IMG/VR virus record: IMGVR_UViG_3300014502_000001
Coordinates: 1 to 64,000 of that record
Length of the DNA: 64,000 nucleotides
Source: a virus
Direction: 5' to 3' (one strand)
Shown here piece by piece: positions 48,753-57,027 of the stretch. A program made the position numbers and the translations under genes. Within the stretch, counting starts at the first letter, position 1. Every line of letters starts with the position of its first letter. A model generated the notes under the pieces. That model had not been told where the DNA came from, did not search any database, and saw nothing but the letters and a program-made list of their open reading frames with translations.

Positions 48753-50118
48753 AGGGAAATCCTTCGGCCTTATAAATGGCCACGCGCTCGGCGCTATGAT
48801 CACAGAGATATTTGCTGCTATCCAAAAAGTCATAGACCTTTAGCTTTGATCCATCAGCCTTGGGCCTCAGTCCTCGGCCTATACGTTGAATGGTCAGGAC
48901 TTCTGACTTCCCGCCCGCCGCTATAATAAGAGTGTTAATCTCAGGGATATCTACACCTTCGCTGAATATAGGCGAGGCGATCAGTACAAAATTCCCTGTC
49001 TCATTGAAATCAATCATGGCATATTCACGCGCCTCAGAGCTGTCCTTACCTGTTAGAAAAATAGATGACACTCCACGCGCTGATAGCATATCTGTTATTT
49101 CATTGCCGTGCTCAATTATGCGGATAAGGATCAGAACCTTATTTCCCGCCTTGTGCTCCTCGGCCGCTATTTGGGCTATGGTATTGTTACGACTCCACGA
49201 GTGCACAATACCATTCTCATATATGTCTGGCCAGCGATAGCCGCTCACCTGCTCAGGATTTGATACCAGCTCAATATTGATGCCAGACAGATATCCTTTG
49301 TCCATCAGTGCCTTTGATCTGATGCGCTGAATAGGCGCTCCAAAAACTGAAAGCATTTTCATGTTGGATAGCATGTCACGCCGTAGCACGGTGCCCGATA
49401 GGCCATATCTATAATACGCCGAGTGCGCATACATTCCAATTTTATACCAGGTTGAAGCGCTGGAATGATGAGCCTCATCCTGGAATAGAACAAAAAATGA
49501 ATTGATCAGATTTTTGAATCCCTCAGGGTCGCGGTGAGAATATGCCGACAGGGACTGGACTGTGGCAACCACCACTGCTGGGTTTGTGTTAAATTCACCA
49601 TCACCGACCATTCCTATGGTTTGGCCCAGGCGCTCAGTGAAGCGCTTAGCTGTTTGACGCAGCAGGTCCTGGGTGTGAACGAGGAAAAGTGTTTTCAGTC
49701 CTAGGTGAATGATAATCCCTGCAGCGATCTCGGTTTTGCCTGAGCCCGTGGGCAGCTCCAGCACGCCGCGCTTAGCCTCTGCCGCTTCCTTTATAGCATC
49801 TAGTTGGTAGTCGCGCAGCGTAATGCCACCTAGCATGTCTGCAGAGATATCTTTCTTGCATGAATTTGGAATTCTGCGCAGGTCAATGATTTCAAAATCA
49901 ATATTGTTTCTTGCAAAATATCCAACCACATTGGGAAGCAGGCCGGTCGGGAATTTAAGTGATGGCACCTTTAAGGCGTGCCACATGCCATCCCACAGAC
50001 CAGCTTTATATTTCGGGCTGTACTGATATCCCTCATAGGTGAATGTCAGTTCTTTTTCCAAAGCCATCGTATAGCCGCTGAGTTGGCTTTGGACGTTGCT
50101 CACGAAGATCTTGTACAT
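48721..50118 (-). CDS. UvsW/RadD-like superfamily 2 helicase
   Basis: A 465-residue DEAD-like helicase. Motif I is ELPTGSGKTEI (Walker A about 123-130), motif II is QDEAHHSS, and later IQRIGRGLRPKADGS carries the motif VI arginines. The first 100 residues form an extra domain with a GLWDGMWHAL segment common in UvsW-like proteins. It should remodel recombination intermediates. It is preceded by an unusually long leader of about 190 bases from the promoter at 50.31 kb. Confidence 0.88.
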   Translation of the reverse strand: MYKIFVSNVQSQLSGYTMALEKELTFTYEGYQYSPKYKAGLWDGMWHALKVPSLKFPTGLLPNVVGYFARNNIDFEIIDLRRIPNSCKKDISADMLGGITLRDYQLDAIKEAAEAKRGVLELPTGSGKTEIAAGIIIHLGLKTLFLVHTQDLLRQTAKRFTERLGQTIGMVGDGEFNTNPAVVVATVQSLSAYSHRDPEGFKNLINSFFVLFQDEAHHSSASTWYKIGMYAHSAYYRYGLSGTVLRRDMLSNMKMLSVFGAPIQRIRSKALMDKGYLSGINIELVSNPEQVSGYRWPDIYENGIVHSWSRNNTIAQIAAEEHKAGNKVLILIRIIEHGNEITDMLSARGVSSIFLTGKDSSEAREYAMIDFNETGNFVLIASPIFSEGVDIPEINTLIIAAGGKSEVLTIQRIGRGLRPKADGSKLKVYDFLDSSKYLCDHSAERVAIYKAEGFPCEKRKAKRII

Positions 50119-50179
50119 ATGCTTTCCATCCTAGACGGCTGGAGAAAAATGATCTATGGAGAAAACTGTGTTCATGGTT

Positions 50180-50281
50180 TTACTGGATAGAGAAAAAACA
50201 GAGGAGGCAGAAAACTCTTAACTGGGAGGAAAAGAGTGTCGCGCTAGGCCGCGCAACTATGGGGAGACCGTTGGCCGTCAT
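50180..50281 (-). CDS. Possible leader peptide (33 residues)
   Basis: In the leader of the UvsW-like gene, AGGAGG precedes an ATG at 50281 by 6 bases. The frame codes for MTANGLPIVARPSATLFSSQ and on to a hydrophobic, Phe/Cys-rich end before a TAA at 50180. The excellent ribosome-binding site is the only support. It may be translated as a leader peptide, or be incidental. Confidence 0.35.
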   Translation of the reverse strand: MTANGLPIVARPSATLFSSQLRVFCLLCFFSIQ

Positions 50282-50311
50282 ATTCCGCCTCCTCTTCCTA
50301 TCCAAAGTCGT

Positions 50312-50340
50312 ATTATACTCTGCTACTTTTTTTAAGTAAA
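50312..50340 (-). promoter_or_regulatory. Sigma-70-type promoter upstream of UvsW-like gene
   Basis: Minus-strand TTTACT, 17 bases and TATAAT overlap the end of the 79-residue gene. Both boxes and the spacing are identical to those of the thyX promoter. The leader to the helicase start is about 190 bases and contains a small frame and GC-rich hairpins. Confidence 0.75.
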
Positions 50341-50552
50341 GGGCTCTGTACAAAACATTGAAAGCCTATTACATGCTTTGCAGTTAGCACTTTACAGTCG
50401 TTTGCGCAGTGCAGGCATACGGCCATGACCTTTGTGCGTGAGTCAATCCTGGCCAGGATATCTCCAGCCATCTCGCGCCGCAGCGGGTCGGCGTGCTGGA
50501 GAACGCCTATGATATGTCTCTTAATGGATTGGGAGCTGACTGCTCTTTTCAT
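50313..50552 (-). CDS. Unknown protein, 79 residues
   Basis: A helical, basic small protein (AVSSQSIKRHIIGVLQHADP, LRREMAGDILARIDS) with a CLHCANDC segment that may bind zinc. It overlaps the next gene by 4 bases. No family recognised. Confidence 0.62.
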   Translation of the reverse strand: MKRAVSSQSIKRHIIGVLQHADPLRREMAGDILARIDSRTKVMAVCLHCANDCKVLTAKHVIGFQCFVQSPLLKKSSRV

Positions 50553-50995
50553 CTTCCATATCCTTTTGAGGAATCAGGCTTTTCCTCAGCGGCAAATTCG
50601 CTGGGCACCAGATCCTTTTCAGCCATAGCCGCCCGCGTAGCATCAGCGCCCAGTGCGTCCTCAGAAAAGTGGACAGAGGGAAACTGCGCAGACAGAAAGC
50701 TGCGCAGATGCATTGGACACTTGACGTATATGGCCAGCAGCATAGCGTCCCGCCGCATGACGGGAACTTTGCAAAGCTTGCGGATAGCGTTCCACTTATC
50801 GTTCTGCTCACGATAAACGGAAAGCACGGTGGACAGAGATGGCAGATTTTTCTTCACGCTTTTGCGCTGGCTGATAATCTCTCCAGTCTCTTTCAGCAAT
50901 GCGACATAAAGATCAAGCACCGCCTTTTCCACTGTATCATCAGCTCCCTTAGACGGGGTCGCCAGATACTTGGCATAATACTCTTTTGCTTTCAT
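50549..50995 (-). CDS. Unknown protein, 148 residues
   Basis: A helical protein (VEKAVLDLYVALLKETGEII, then SVYREQNDKWNAIRKLCKVP) with a middle that resembles small replication-associated helical bundles and an acidic C-terminal tail. Preceded by AAAGGAG. Function unknown. Confidence 0.65.
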   Translation of the reverse strand: MKAKEYYAKYLATPSKGADDTVEKAVLDLYVALLKETGEIISQRKSVKKNLPSLSTVLSVYREQNDKWNAIRKLCKVPVMRRDAMLLAIYVKCPMHLRSFLSAQFPSVHFSEDALGADATRAAMAEKDLVPSEFAAEEKPDSSKGYGR

Positions 50996-51013
50996 CGTGT
51001 TACTCCTTTTTAT

Positions 51014-51301
51014 TTATCCAGCGCGAAATGATGCACAAATAATGCCCGCCTTGGTGCCTGTGGTAGCTCTGCCAAGATATCTCGCCTTGACATGGTCGGG
51101 ACTTTCCACCCACGTCTCGCCGACCCATTGCTGATATCTGCCCGTCCACATTTCAGATTTAGGATCCCATTTCTGACTCTTGTCCGGGTGGATTCTTTTA
51201 GCCTCAGCCTCAGTGGTAGCTGCTACAACCATAGCGTCGTATGTGTCATAGTGCTTTGTCTCGTTAGTGGGATAGACCAGCCATAGCTTCATAGTTTTCA
51301 T
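51014..51301 (-). CDS. Conserved small hypothetical protein
   Basis: ATG 51301 (MKTMKLWLVYPTNETKHYDT) overlaps the previous stop. The motif YDAMVVAATTEAEAKRIHP followed by a Trp-rich end is a recognisable theme of small phage proteins that carry a VxA-x-EEA helix. The role is unknown. Confidence 0.66.
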   Translation of the reverse strand: MKTMKLWLVYPTNETKHYDTYDAMVVAATTEAEAKRIHPDKSQKWDPKSEMWTGRYQQWVGETWVESPDHVKARYLGRATTGTKAGIICASFRAG

Positions 51302-51726
51302 ATCCTTACTCCTATTTTCAGCAGAACCATGATATCGAATTTCCTGGCATAGCGAATTTTGGCCCATGTACTGGTGCTCAAAATTTCCTCTTCAACTTTA
51401 GGCGTAGTGATGAGCGCCTGGCAATTACTGATGATGTCCCTATTGCACTGGGCAAAAGGTTTTGCTGGCCAGTAATAGTCGCCCATGCATAGCGCCCGCA
51501 TTTGGTCATTGTCGGAGGGATGAATGATAATCGTGTACCCAATTTCACGCGCAATTGCGTGAGCCTGTTTGTCGGAGCCGATACAGTCGCTGTGGTGAAA
51601 CTCACAAAATCCTTTACCGTAAAGGCTCTGAAGAGTTTTCTGCACAAAGCGCTGCTGCTCGTCCGTCAAGCTATCACGCGTGCCAGCGAAGCCAACAGAT
51701 TTGAATCCCTGACCTGATTGAGGCAT
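51298..51726 (-). CDS. SLOG/YspA-like Rossmann-fold protein
   Basis: The start is set at ATG 51726 (MPQSGQGFKSVGFAGTRDSL), giving 142 residues. The nucleotide-binding-type motif SVGFAGTRD, FHHSDCIGSDKQAHAIAREI and IIIHPSDND match the SLOG superfamily (DprA/YspA-like) that binds nucleotide-derived ligands. Phage SLOG proteins are sometimes linked to nucleotide signalling. The specific ligand is unknown. Confidence 0.72.
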   Translation of the reverse strand: MPQSGQGFKSVGFAGTRDSLTDEQQRFVQKTLQSLYGKGFCEFHHSDCIGSDKQAHAIAREIGYTIIIHPSDNDQMRALCMGDYYWPAKPFAQCNRDIISNCQALITTPKVEEEILSTSTWAKIRYARKFDIMVLLKIGVRI

Positions 51727-51727
51727 T

Positions 51728-51958
51728 TTATCTCTCCGGACGAGAATTTGGATTGTACCGCTTGCCGCACTCAGGGCATTTGTAGGACTTCGGAAGCTGC
51801 TTGAGCTTGACGCGGCAGTCGGGACAAATCGGGATATCCCGCCAGTATGGCATGCAAACGCTGCAGTGGTCATAGTCCACACCATAGCTGTGAGCCTCTC
51901 CACGGCAAACTGACCAAACGGGATTGGGCAGTATTTTTGCGACGCTGGTTTCACTCAT
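51728..51958 (-). CDS. Zinc-ribbon protein
   Basis: A 76-residue protein from ATG 51958 (overlapping the previous stop by 8 bases). Cys pairs CSVC, CPDC and CPEC give one or two zinc ribbons, and a basic tail follows. Possibly a nucleic-acid-binding adaptor. Confidence 0.68.
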   Translation of the reverse strand: MSETSVAKILPNPVWSVCRGEAHSYGVDYDHCSVCMPYWRDIPICPDCRVKLKQLPKSYKCPECGKRYNPNSRPER

Positions 51959-52232
51959 ATCGCACCAGATGAAATACCTTGCGCGCAATGCTGACGGCCT
52001 GTTCATAAGGTAGCGAATTGCAAATCATAAAAGCTCCATCATCACCGCGACCCTTCATACGGTCAGCGTCCAGCACGACCTCAATGACCTCATCCCTGGT
52101 GCTCCAGCTGCGCCCGTCCTCGCGCGCGAGCGCCGCTAAATCACTGCCGACAGCTTCATAGGTGCGCCACATCAGGCGCTTGATTCTGTCCAGTAGATCG
52201 GGCGAAAGCTTGATCTCTTTAATTTTTTTCAT
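51951..52232 (-). CDS. Small helical protein with basic N-terminus
   Basis: ATG 52232 (MKKIKEIKLSPDLLDRIKRL) follows GAGGAG by 7 bases, so it is preferred over an ATG two codons earlier. The sequence continues with a helix and EVIEVVLDADRMKGRGDDG. No known family. It overlaps the next gene by 8 bases. Confidence 0.65.
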   Translation of the reverse strand: MKKIKEIKLSPDLLDRIKRLMWRTYEAVGSDLAALAREDGRSWSTRDEVIEVVLDADRMKGRGDDGAFMICNSLPYEQAVSIARKVFHLVRYE

Positions 52233-52422
52233 CGTCATTCTCCTCTACCAGTTTGAATTTTCTGCCTTCCATAGTTTTGTCGATAAATTGGCCGTTATTT
52301 TCACCATAAGCCAAAAGGTAAAACTGGCGAGTCAGCACCCATGTTCTGCCGCCATCGTAGGACACCATCGAGCTTTTAAGCTTTACGGGAGTGATTGTTG
52401 CCACCGTCAGTCCTGGTGTCAT
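52219..52422 (-). CDS. Unknown protein, 67 residues
   Basis: A small beta-rich protein starting MTPGLTVATITPVKLKSSMV and ending in an acidic KLVEENDDEKN tail. Its start is one base after the upstream stop, and longer upstream frames run into that gene. Function unknown. Confidence 0.6.
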   Translation of the reverse strand: MTPGLTVATITPVKLKSSMVSYDGGRTWVLTRQFYLLAYGENNGQFIDKTMEGRKFKLVEENDDEKN

Positions 52423-52423
52423 A

Positions 52424-52771
52424 TCAGTCCAGCCTGTCTTCCATCTCAGCGATAGCCGCCCGCGCCCGCCGCCACGCCGCCACACCGACGCTGAGGATAT
52501 GAAGATTGTATTCCGTTTCCTCATATGCTTTTGTCGCCGTATCGATCCAGCTCAGGTTGGAGCCCCACTCCTCGTTGAGCGTTTTGATGGCGATGGCGAT
52601 GTCCATATTGCGCGTCGACATCTTTTTGATGTCTTCCGCCATTTTCTTCAGGCTGGCTTCCATCATTTCCCGCTTGCCGTGATTCAGCGTCCAGGCGTTC
52701 TGTTCCTGCATCTCGCGGTTGTGCTGGCGCCACTGTTCCTTTGTCCAGTTTTTGCGATCTTCGATGATCAT
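52424..52771 (-). CDS. Unknown helical protein, 115 residues
   Basis: A charged protein with a long amphipathic helix (KREMMEASLKKMAEDIKKMS) and NMDIAIAIKTLNEEWGSN, typical of small coiled-coil phage proteins. No domain recognised. Confidence 0.62.
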   Translation of the reverse strand: MIIEDRKNWTKEQWRQHNREMQEQNAWTLNHGKREMMEASLKKMAEDIKKMSTRNMDIAIAIKTLNEEWGSNLSWIDTATKAYEETEYNLHILSVGVAAWRRARAAIAEMEDRLD

Positions 52772-52774
52772 GAT

Positions 52775-53290
52775 TTACTCCTTTTCTTCGGACTTCATTC
52801 CAGGAACTTCACCAGGCTCCAGCATTTCACTGCCAGGGAAAAGCTCGTGATCCTCTTCGGACAGAATCGGTCGCTCAGCTTTTTCTTCTTTACGATTTGC
52901 ATGGACGACGAAATAAGGAACTCCGCCAGGAAGTATGCTCCAGATCTCCCGAGGAAGCTGGATGCTTGCCCAGCCCGCCGCCACGCCTAAAACCAGAAGA
53001 GCCTCGACATCTCTCTGTTGTCCCCAGAGCTCCCCATTTTTTGTCATGCAGGCGTTCAAGAAAGACCACCCGCCGCCGCCGCCTTCCGTCTCTTCGAGAA
53101 ACTGCTGAGGAAGCTGATGGAGAAGCCATCCGATCCTTTCCGCATATTTCTCGATCTTGTCTTTGCTGAAACAGAAGTTTCTGACAATACTATGCGCGAT
53201 CACATAGCTGTCACCTTCAACCGGAGCGTGTCCCAGCAGACAGGCCAGGATAATTCCTTCGACTTCATTGGCCGTCAAATTCTCGTTCAT
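52775..53290 (-). CDS. Unknown protein, 171 residues
   Basis: The start is at ATG 53290 (MNENLTANEVEGIILACLLG) after AAAGGA; an ATG much further upstream would create an improbable basic extension. The first half is helical, then a Gly-rich stretch (ETEGGGGGWSFLNACMTKNG) and an acidic end. No known family. Confidence 0.66.
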   Translation of the reverse strand: MNENLTANEVEGIILACLLGHAPVEGDSYVIAHSIVRNFCFSKDKIEKYAERIGWLLHQLPQQFLEETEGGGGGWSFLNACMTKNGELWGQQRDVEALLVLGVAAGWASIQLPREIWSILPGGVPYFVVHANRKEEKAERPILSEEDHELFPGSEMLEPGEVPGMKSEEKE

Positions 53291-53303
53291 ATTTTTTTCC
53301 TTT

Positions 53304-53519
53304 TTATGAGATCTGTTTGATCGTACCCAGGCACCGCAAGCATGGAGTCCATTTCCGCGAAAAGGTTTTCGCCATCTTGCCCGCCCGCGCCTTACGCCCA
53401 CAGCTACACCGTCCATGATTGGATGCGGTGCGCGCCCGCGCCTTGGTACAGTCCAGGCAAACGTCCCAGCGCAGCGCCTCAATCACACCTAGCGGCTTTC
53501 CACAGCCTGTGCAGTCCAT
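53304..53519 (-). CDS. Small zinc-finger protein
   Basis: A 71-residue protein with MDCTGCGKP, CLDCTK, CSCGRK and CLRC: enough Cys for two zinc sites, with a basic stretch between. Similar small Cys-rich proteins recur across this region. Role unknown. Confidence 0.66.
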   Translation of the reverse strand: MDCTGCGKPLGVIEALRWDVCLDCTKARARTASNHGRCSCGRKARAGKMAKTFSRKWTPCLRCLGTIKQIS

Positions 53520-53520
53520 A

Positions 53521-53826
53521 TTAGCCTTCCTTCGGCTGGGTGGATTCCACAGCCTTTAGCGCTGAAAGATTCACGCGCCACTTGATTCCGCTGGCCTCAG
53601 AAATGTCGGCGCTGACTTGGTTGATCTTGGTGATACGACCCGTCACCCGTCCACGGTGCCGCCCGCTGAAAGTGACCTGCTGGCCGACTGCGAAGATGAA
53701 TTTTGCCTCCAGCGCCCGCTGCCCGTTGATCGTTTTCCAGTGGTCGCGGATAGCGTTATTCACCGCCTTCAAATCGTCCAGGCTGTTCAGCTTGTAAATC
53801 TCGTTGATCAGATCTTGTTTGGTCAT
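53521..53826 (-). CDS. KOW-like small protein
   Basis: ATG 53826 (MTKQDLINEIYKLNSLDDLK) follows the previous stop closely. The C-terminal half has a KOW/SH3-like strand set (FAVGQQVTFSGRHRGRVTGR, then ITKINQVSADIS). Such folds bind nucleic acid or ribosome-type partners. 101 residues. Confidence 0.62.
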   Translation of the reverse strand: MTKQDLINEIYKLNSLDDLKAVNNAIRDHWKTINGQRALEAKFIFAVGQQVTFSGRHRGRVTGRITKINQVSADISEASGIKWRVNLSALKAVESTQPKEG

Positions 53827-53830
53827 ATTA

Positions 53831-54826
53831 TCATTCCTGACCAAGGATGGCGGCTTTGAAGGGAGCGACGATTTCGTCCAGCCGCGCGATGGGGAACTCT
53901 GCACAATTCACGCCGGTCAGCAAGAAAAACTCTGAGCCGTCCGGGCTGACGAGAAAGCGCAGATCCAGATAACTGGTGTATTCGGAATCTTTGAAGAAGA
54001 GCCGAACTGCCGCGCTATTGGTACCAGCGTTGGCCTTGAATTTATAGCCAGCGAACCTTTCCTTTAAGCGAACGGCCATGGCCTTCACGCTCTCGGCCCG
54101 CGCGATCTCGGCGAGATGGTTTTCGATACGGCTGGAAAGCTCGGCCTGGAGTGCGGTGAGCATAGTGCTGAGCTTAAGAAAGTGGGCGTCATGCTGGCCG
54201 ACGCGCTGGAAGCCATAGCGCATATCCACTTTTCCACGGTTGCGCCGGGTGGTGGCCGCGACGCTGTACCACACATTGGTTTTGACCGTTGTGTCCTTGG
54301 CCGTATAGGTGGCCACGAGGGCGACCAGGTCCGCGCTGCTGGCGACCCATTCATCTTCCGTCATGGCGAGCTTGAATGATAATTCGCTCGGCCCCTGTCC
54401 GATGACATGAGTCGTCCACTCGGCCAGCGCCGCGTAAGAGGCTTTGCGCGCCATCAGCTTAGTGGCCGCTTCGGCGGTGTCCAGCATCAGGAAAAAGTCT
54501 TTGGCCTTTTCGATCAGCTCCGTCCAGTCCAGCTCCGCGCCTAAAAACGTTCTCGCGCCTTCGACGAGCTCCATTAATTCGCGAGTGGCATCGAAGCTGC
54601 CCGTGCCATGTTCGGTGGAGCTGTACTTGCCGTCCCAGGATTTTCCGATCACGACGGTGTACTCTTTGCTGCCGGCCACCGCCATGACCTTAAAGATGGC
54701 AGCGGTGCCACGGCGATTTCCCGGCGCTGCCGGTCCGCTCACGATGATGGGCTTGATGGTTTTGAGCGCCGCGTTCTGAGCAACCGCTTGCTCGGCCTGA
54801 GGAGTGTTGAGATTTGAGTTTGTCAT
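53831..54826 (-). CDS. Unknown protein, 331 residues
   Basis: A large acidic/neutral protein with a mixed fold: an early beta part (TAAIFKVMAVAGSKEYTVVI), a helical middle (ELMELVEGARTFLGAELDWT and AEWTTHVIG), and a beta-rich end with AAVRLFFKDSEYTSYLDLRF. It is the largest of the otherwise small genes in the 50-55 kb train. No family is recognised. Confidence 0.7.
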   Translation of the reverse strand: MTNSNLNTPQAEQAVAQNAALKTIKPIIVSGPAAPGNRRGTAAIFKVMAVAGSKEYTVVIGKSWDGKYSSTEHGTGSFDATRELMELVEGARTFLGAELDWTELIEKAKDFFLMLDTAEAATKLMARKASYAALAEWTTHVIGQGPSELSFKLAMTEDEWVASSADLVALVATYTAKDTTVKTNVWYSVAATTRRNRGKVDMRYGFQRVGQHDAHFLKLSTMLTALQAELSSRIENHLAEIARAESVKAMAVRLKERFAGYKFKANAGTNSAAVRLFFKDSEYTSYLDLRFLVSPDGSEFFLLTGVNCAEFPIARLDEIVAPFKAAILGQE

Positions 54827-54835
54827 TTTATTCCT

Positions 54836-55027
54836 TTATATTTTTGAAATAGCTTTTTTGGACATCACGTCGTTGACGAGCTTAGCGCACCGATCGTGGA
54901 TGCGCCGTACGAAATTTTCCTCGCCCTTGGAGTCGAAATAATCCAGCGGGCGCTGGAGCTGGCCGACCAGGATATCCCGTATTACCCGCGCCTCAGCCAC
55001 GCTCAGGGTCATGCGTTTTGTTCGCAT
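54836..55027 (-). CDS. Unknown protein, 63 residues
   Basis: A small basic helical protein (LSVAEARVIRDILVGQLQRP, then FVRRIHDRCAKLVNDVMSKK). Second gene of the train behind the promoter at 55.24 kb. No function known. Confidence 0.62.
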   Translation of the reverse strand: MRTKRMTLSVAEARVIRDILVGQLQRPLDYFDSKGEENFVRRIHDRCAKLVNDVMSKKAISKI

Positions 55028-55028
55028 G

Positions 55029-55217
55029 TTAGTTTCCTTCGATCATGCCGCAGGTGGCCTTGAGAGTAGTGCGTCCGGGCTCGGGGTGAGCCATCTCATA
55101 TTTCCTAGCCCGCTCGCAATTCACACAAGGATCAAAGCCGAAGCAGGAATCGCTGCAGTCCACACAGGGGTGAACGTCCAGCGCCGCCGGAGCCGTTTTC
55201 ATCGCTTTGGTTTTCAT
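55029..55217 (-). CDS. Small zinc-binding protein, first in the train
   Basis: A 62-residue protein with CVDCSDSC and CVNCERARKYE, a likely four-Cys site. GGTGGGAG lies before the ATG, and the gene is the first one after the promoter at 55.24-55.27 kb. Unknown function. Confidence 0.65.
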   Translation of the reverse strand: MKTKAMKTAPAALDVHPCVDCSDSCFGFDPCVNCERARKYEMAHPEPGRTTLKATCGMIEGN

Positions 55218-55238
55218 TTTTCTTTTTCTCCCACCTAT

Positions 55239-55267
55239 ATTATCCTCTTATCAGGCTATGGAGTCAA
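55239..55267 (-). promoter_or_regulatory. Promoter with upstream 25-bp element
   Basis: Minus-strand TTGACT, 17 bases and GATAAT. The -35 box is inside a 25-bp element (55260-55284) that also occurs around the promoter at 59.35-59.37 kb. The rest of the 158-base gap shows no gene. It should drive the 50.3-55.2 kb train of small genes. Confidence 0.72.
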
Positions 55268-55284
55268 GTGGAATCCAGCCTATT
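55260..55284. repeat. 25-bp promoter-associated element, copy 1
   Basis: The plus strand contains GGAGTCAAGTGGAATCCAGC and then CTATT. It matches the copy at 59366-59390 in 24 of 25 positions (A for T). It spans the -35 box and the region just upstream, and includes a near-palindrome TGGAATCCA, a likely protein-binding site. Confidence 0.8.
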
Positions 55285-55375
55285 TAGAAAATAAGGTAAA
55301 ATACCGAAACAAGCGAAATACAGCCCTTTTGGTGGCCCAAATAACCGCATGGCAGCGCATTTAAGACCATATCTT

Positions 55376-55846
55376 TTAGCTCCTCGTGGTATCGGGCGCA
55401 CTTTTGCTGCGGAGCCTTTTAAGGCCGCAATGCGTATTTGGGTGGCACTGCGTACAGCCCTCTGAAATCAGATATAAAGCGCCGCAGTCGATGCACCGCG
55501 TCATGTCATTTTTGACAGAAACACGCTCAATGCCAGCCGCCTCCGCCGCTAGCTTTTCCCGTTCAATGCGGGCGGACTCAGCTCTGGTGATGGCCAGCTT
55601 AGCTTCCCTCTCGGCACGAGCCTCGCGCCGCGCCTTGCATTTCTGCCGCTTTTTTTCGCGCTCAGATATGACCGCCGCCTTAATCTCCTTTTTGATTGTC
55701 AGCCGTTTGCGCTTCAACTCGCGCTCCGCTCGGCGCTCATTGCGACCTTTGATCAGCGCCGCCCGCGCTATGTGTCTGCGGAGCAGGTCGGCTTTCTTTG
55801 CCTTTATCTGCAGAGCTGTGAGCTGCTTGGCAATTTTGGCTTTCAT
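55376..55846 (-). CDS. Very basic coiled-coil protein with zinc ribbon
   Basis: A 156-residue protein with more than 40 Arg/Lys residues. A long basic helix (about 10-105) resembles a coiled coil or RNA-binding helix. A C-terminal zinc unit follows with CIDCGALYLISEGCTQCHP. It may package or bind nucleic acid. Coupled to the upstream zinc protein by a 4-base overlap. Confidence 0.7.
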   Translation of the reverse strand: MKAKIAKQLTALQIKAKKADLLRRHIARAALIKGRNERRAERELKRKRLTIKKEIKAAVISEREKKRQKCKARREARAEREAKLAITRAESARIEREKLAAEAAGIERVSVKNDMTRCIDCGALYLISEGCTQCHPNTHCGLKRLRSKSAPDTTRS

Positions 55847-56412
55847 ATTTTCCCATCCATTAAGTCGGCCGCTAGCTTAGCCATTTTTGCCATGCGGTTT
55901 TTGTGGATCTTGGCCAAACAGATATGATCGTAAAGGCGCTTGATGCGACCACCTTCGAGCATTTTTGAGAAGTCCTCATTGCTCAGCCATTCACGATTCT
56001 TTTTGCGCCGCTCGATCTCGCCGAACTTTTTGGAATATGCAGCCAGGAACAACTGCTTGATCTCACAGAACTCGGCCACCCGCGCCTTTGCCGCCTTACA
56101 GCGTTCTGTGGTGACAGGATTCATTTCCTGCGCCGCACCGCGATCACGCTCAACCTTTATAATAAGGTTGCTACCATGGTTTGCGCCGCCGCAGTGGCAG
56201 TTGCACTTTGGTCCCTGCGCACCCGTACAGCGATCATCACAGGGTGTCAGGAATTGCGTTTCCACTACGCGCTCGCGCTCGACCTGGCCCATGTAGCTTA
56301 GCCGCCCACCGCAGAAAACGCAGGGCTGCTCGTAGAGATACTTTTCCGTGGTCATGACTTCCAAGCAGTCCAGACACTTGTAGTAATGAAGCTGCCGCAC
56401 ATTATCATTCAT
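55843..56412 (-). CDS. Zinc-rich protein with several Cys clusters
   Basis: ATG 56412 (MNDNVRQLHYYKCLDCLEVM) gives 189 residues; the longer frame upstream is less likely. It has CLDC and CVFCGG (first zinc site), then CDDRCTGAQGPKCNCHCGG (a second cluster), and a basic helical C-terminus. Nucleic-acid binding is likely. No family name can be given. Confidence 0.68.
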   Translation of the reverse strand: MNDNVRQLHYYKCLDCLEVMTTEKYLYEQPCVFCGGRLSYMGQVERERVVETQFLTPCDDRCTGAQGPKCNCHCGGANHGSNLIIKVERDRGAAQEMNPVTTERCKAAKARVAEFCEIKQLFLAAYSKKFGEIERRKKNREWLSNEDFSKMLEGGRIKRLYDHICLAKIHKNRMAKMAKLAADLMDGKI

Positions 56413-56419
56413 GGCGACC

Positions 56420-56662
56420 TCAGTTGTCCTTGCTGACCAGCCGCGCCTGGGCCTTAATGCTGACGACGTAGTCGTCGCCGAATTCCCAGCCACCGAAAGT
56501 GTACGGCGACTTCACAGCCACCAGCCAACGAGCAAAAGGATTGCTCAGCTCCTTTTCAGGAGACTGGTACTTTTTCAGCACCCGCCATTCCCAGCCAGGT
56601 GCCACCCAGATCTCATACGGCTTTTCCACAGGCCGCGTTTTAGCACAAAGATTTTTGCTCAC
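56420..56662 (-). CDS. Unknown protein, 80 residues
   Basis: A small protein with a Trp-rich strand pattern (YEIWVAPGWEWRVLKKYQSP and ARWLVAVKSPYTFGGWEFGD), a compact beta fold by look. Overlaps the next gene by 4 bases. No function known. Confidence 0.62.
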   Translation of the reverse strand: MSKNLCAKTRPVEKPYEIWVAPGWEWRVLKKYQSPEKELSNPFARWLVAVKSPYTFGGWEFGDDYVVSIKAQARLVSKDN

Positions 56663-57027
56663 AGCGCACTCCTCTGATTCCCCATAACGGGATTATCATT
56701 GCGCCGCGCCGCCGCCTCCGCGTGCGGGATGAGCTGGCGCCAGTAGTGAACCATGCGCCGCTTCACGATTGCCATCTGTTTAGGACTGAGAGGAGAATCA
56801 TGCCGACCCGCGCCCGCGCTATTCCAGCGCTGTACCTGTTTAGCAAAGCTGGTGAGGATCTCCGCGTCCGCTGAGCTAAAGCCCACACCGTTGAGCATGT
56901 AGGTGCTCTCGGCGTTTTTCTCCATCAGTGTCTGCTGCTCAAATACGAGCATCAGTGCCCGCACCGCCGCTTTGTCGTTGGACAGGATTGCGTTCACGAT
57001 CACCGCCTTCAAATCTTTTTTGGTCAT
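56659..57027 (-). CDS. Unknown protein, 122 residues
   Basis: A helical first part (LKAVIVNAILSNDKAAVRAL, then MLVFEQQTLME) and a mixed second part with DSPLSPKQMAIVKRRMVHYW and an Arg-rich end. Located between the peptidase-like gene and the Trp-rich one. No domain identified. Confidence 0.62.
   Translation of the reverse strand: MTKKDLKAVIVNAILSNDKAAVRALMLVFEQQTLMEKNAESTYMLNGVGFSSADAEILTSFAKQVQRWNSAGAGRHDSPLSPKQMAIVKRRMVHYWRQLIPHAEAAARRNDNPVMGNQRSAL

Noticed and set aside
52775-53482. Long version (235 codons) of the 171-residue protein
   Set aside because: The extension is an Arg/Gly-rich shadow of the zinc-finger gene. ATG 53290 has AAAGGA upstream.
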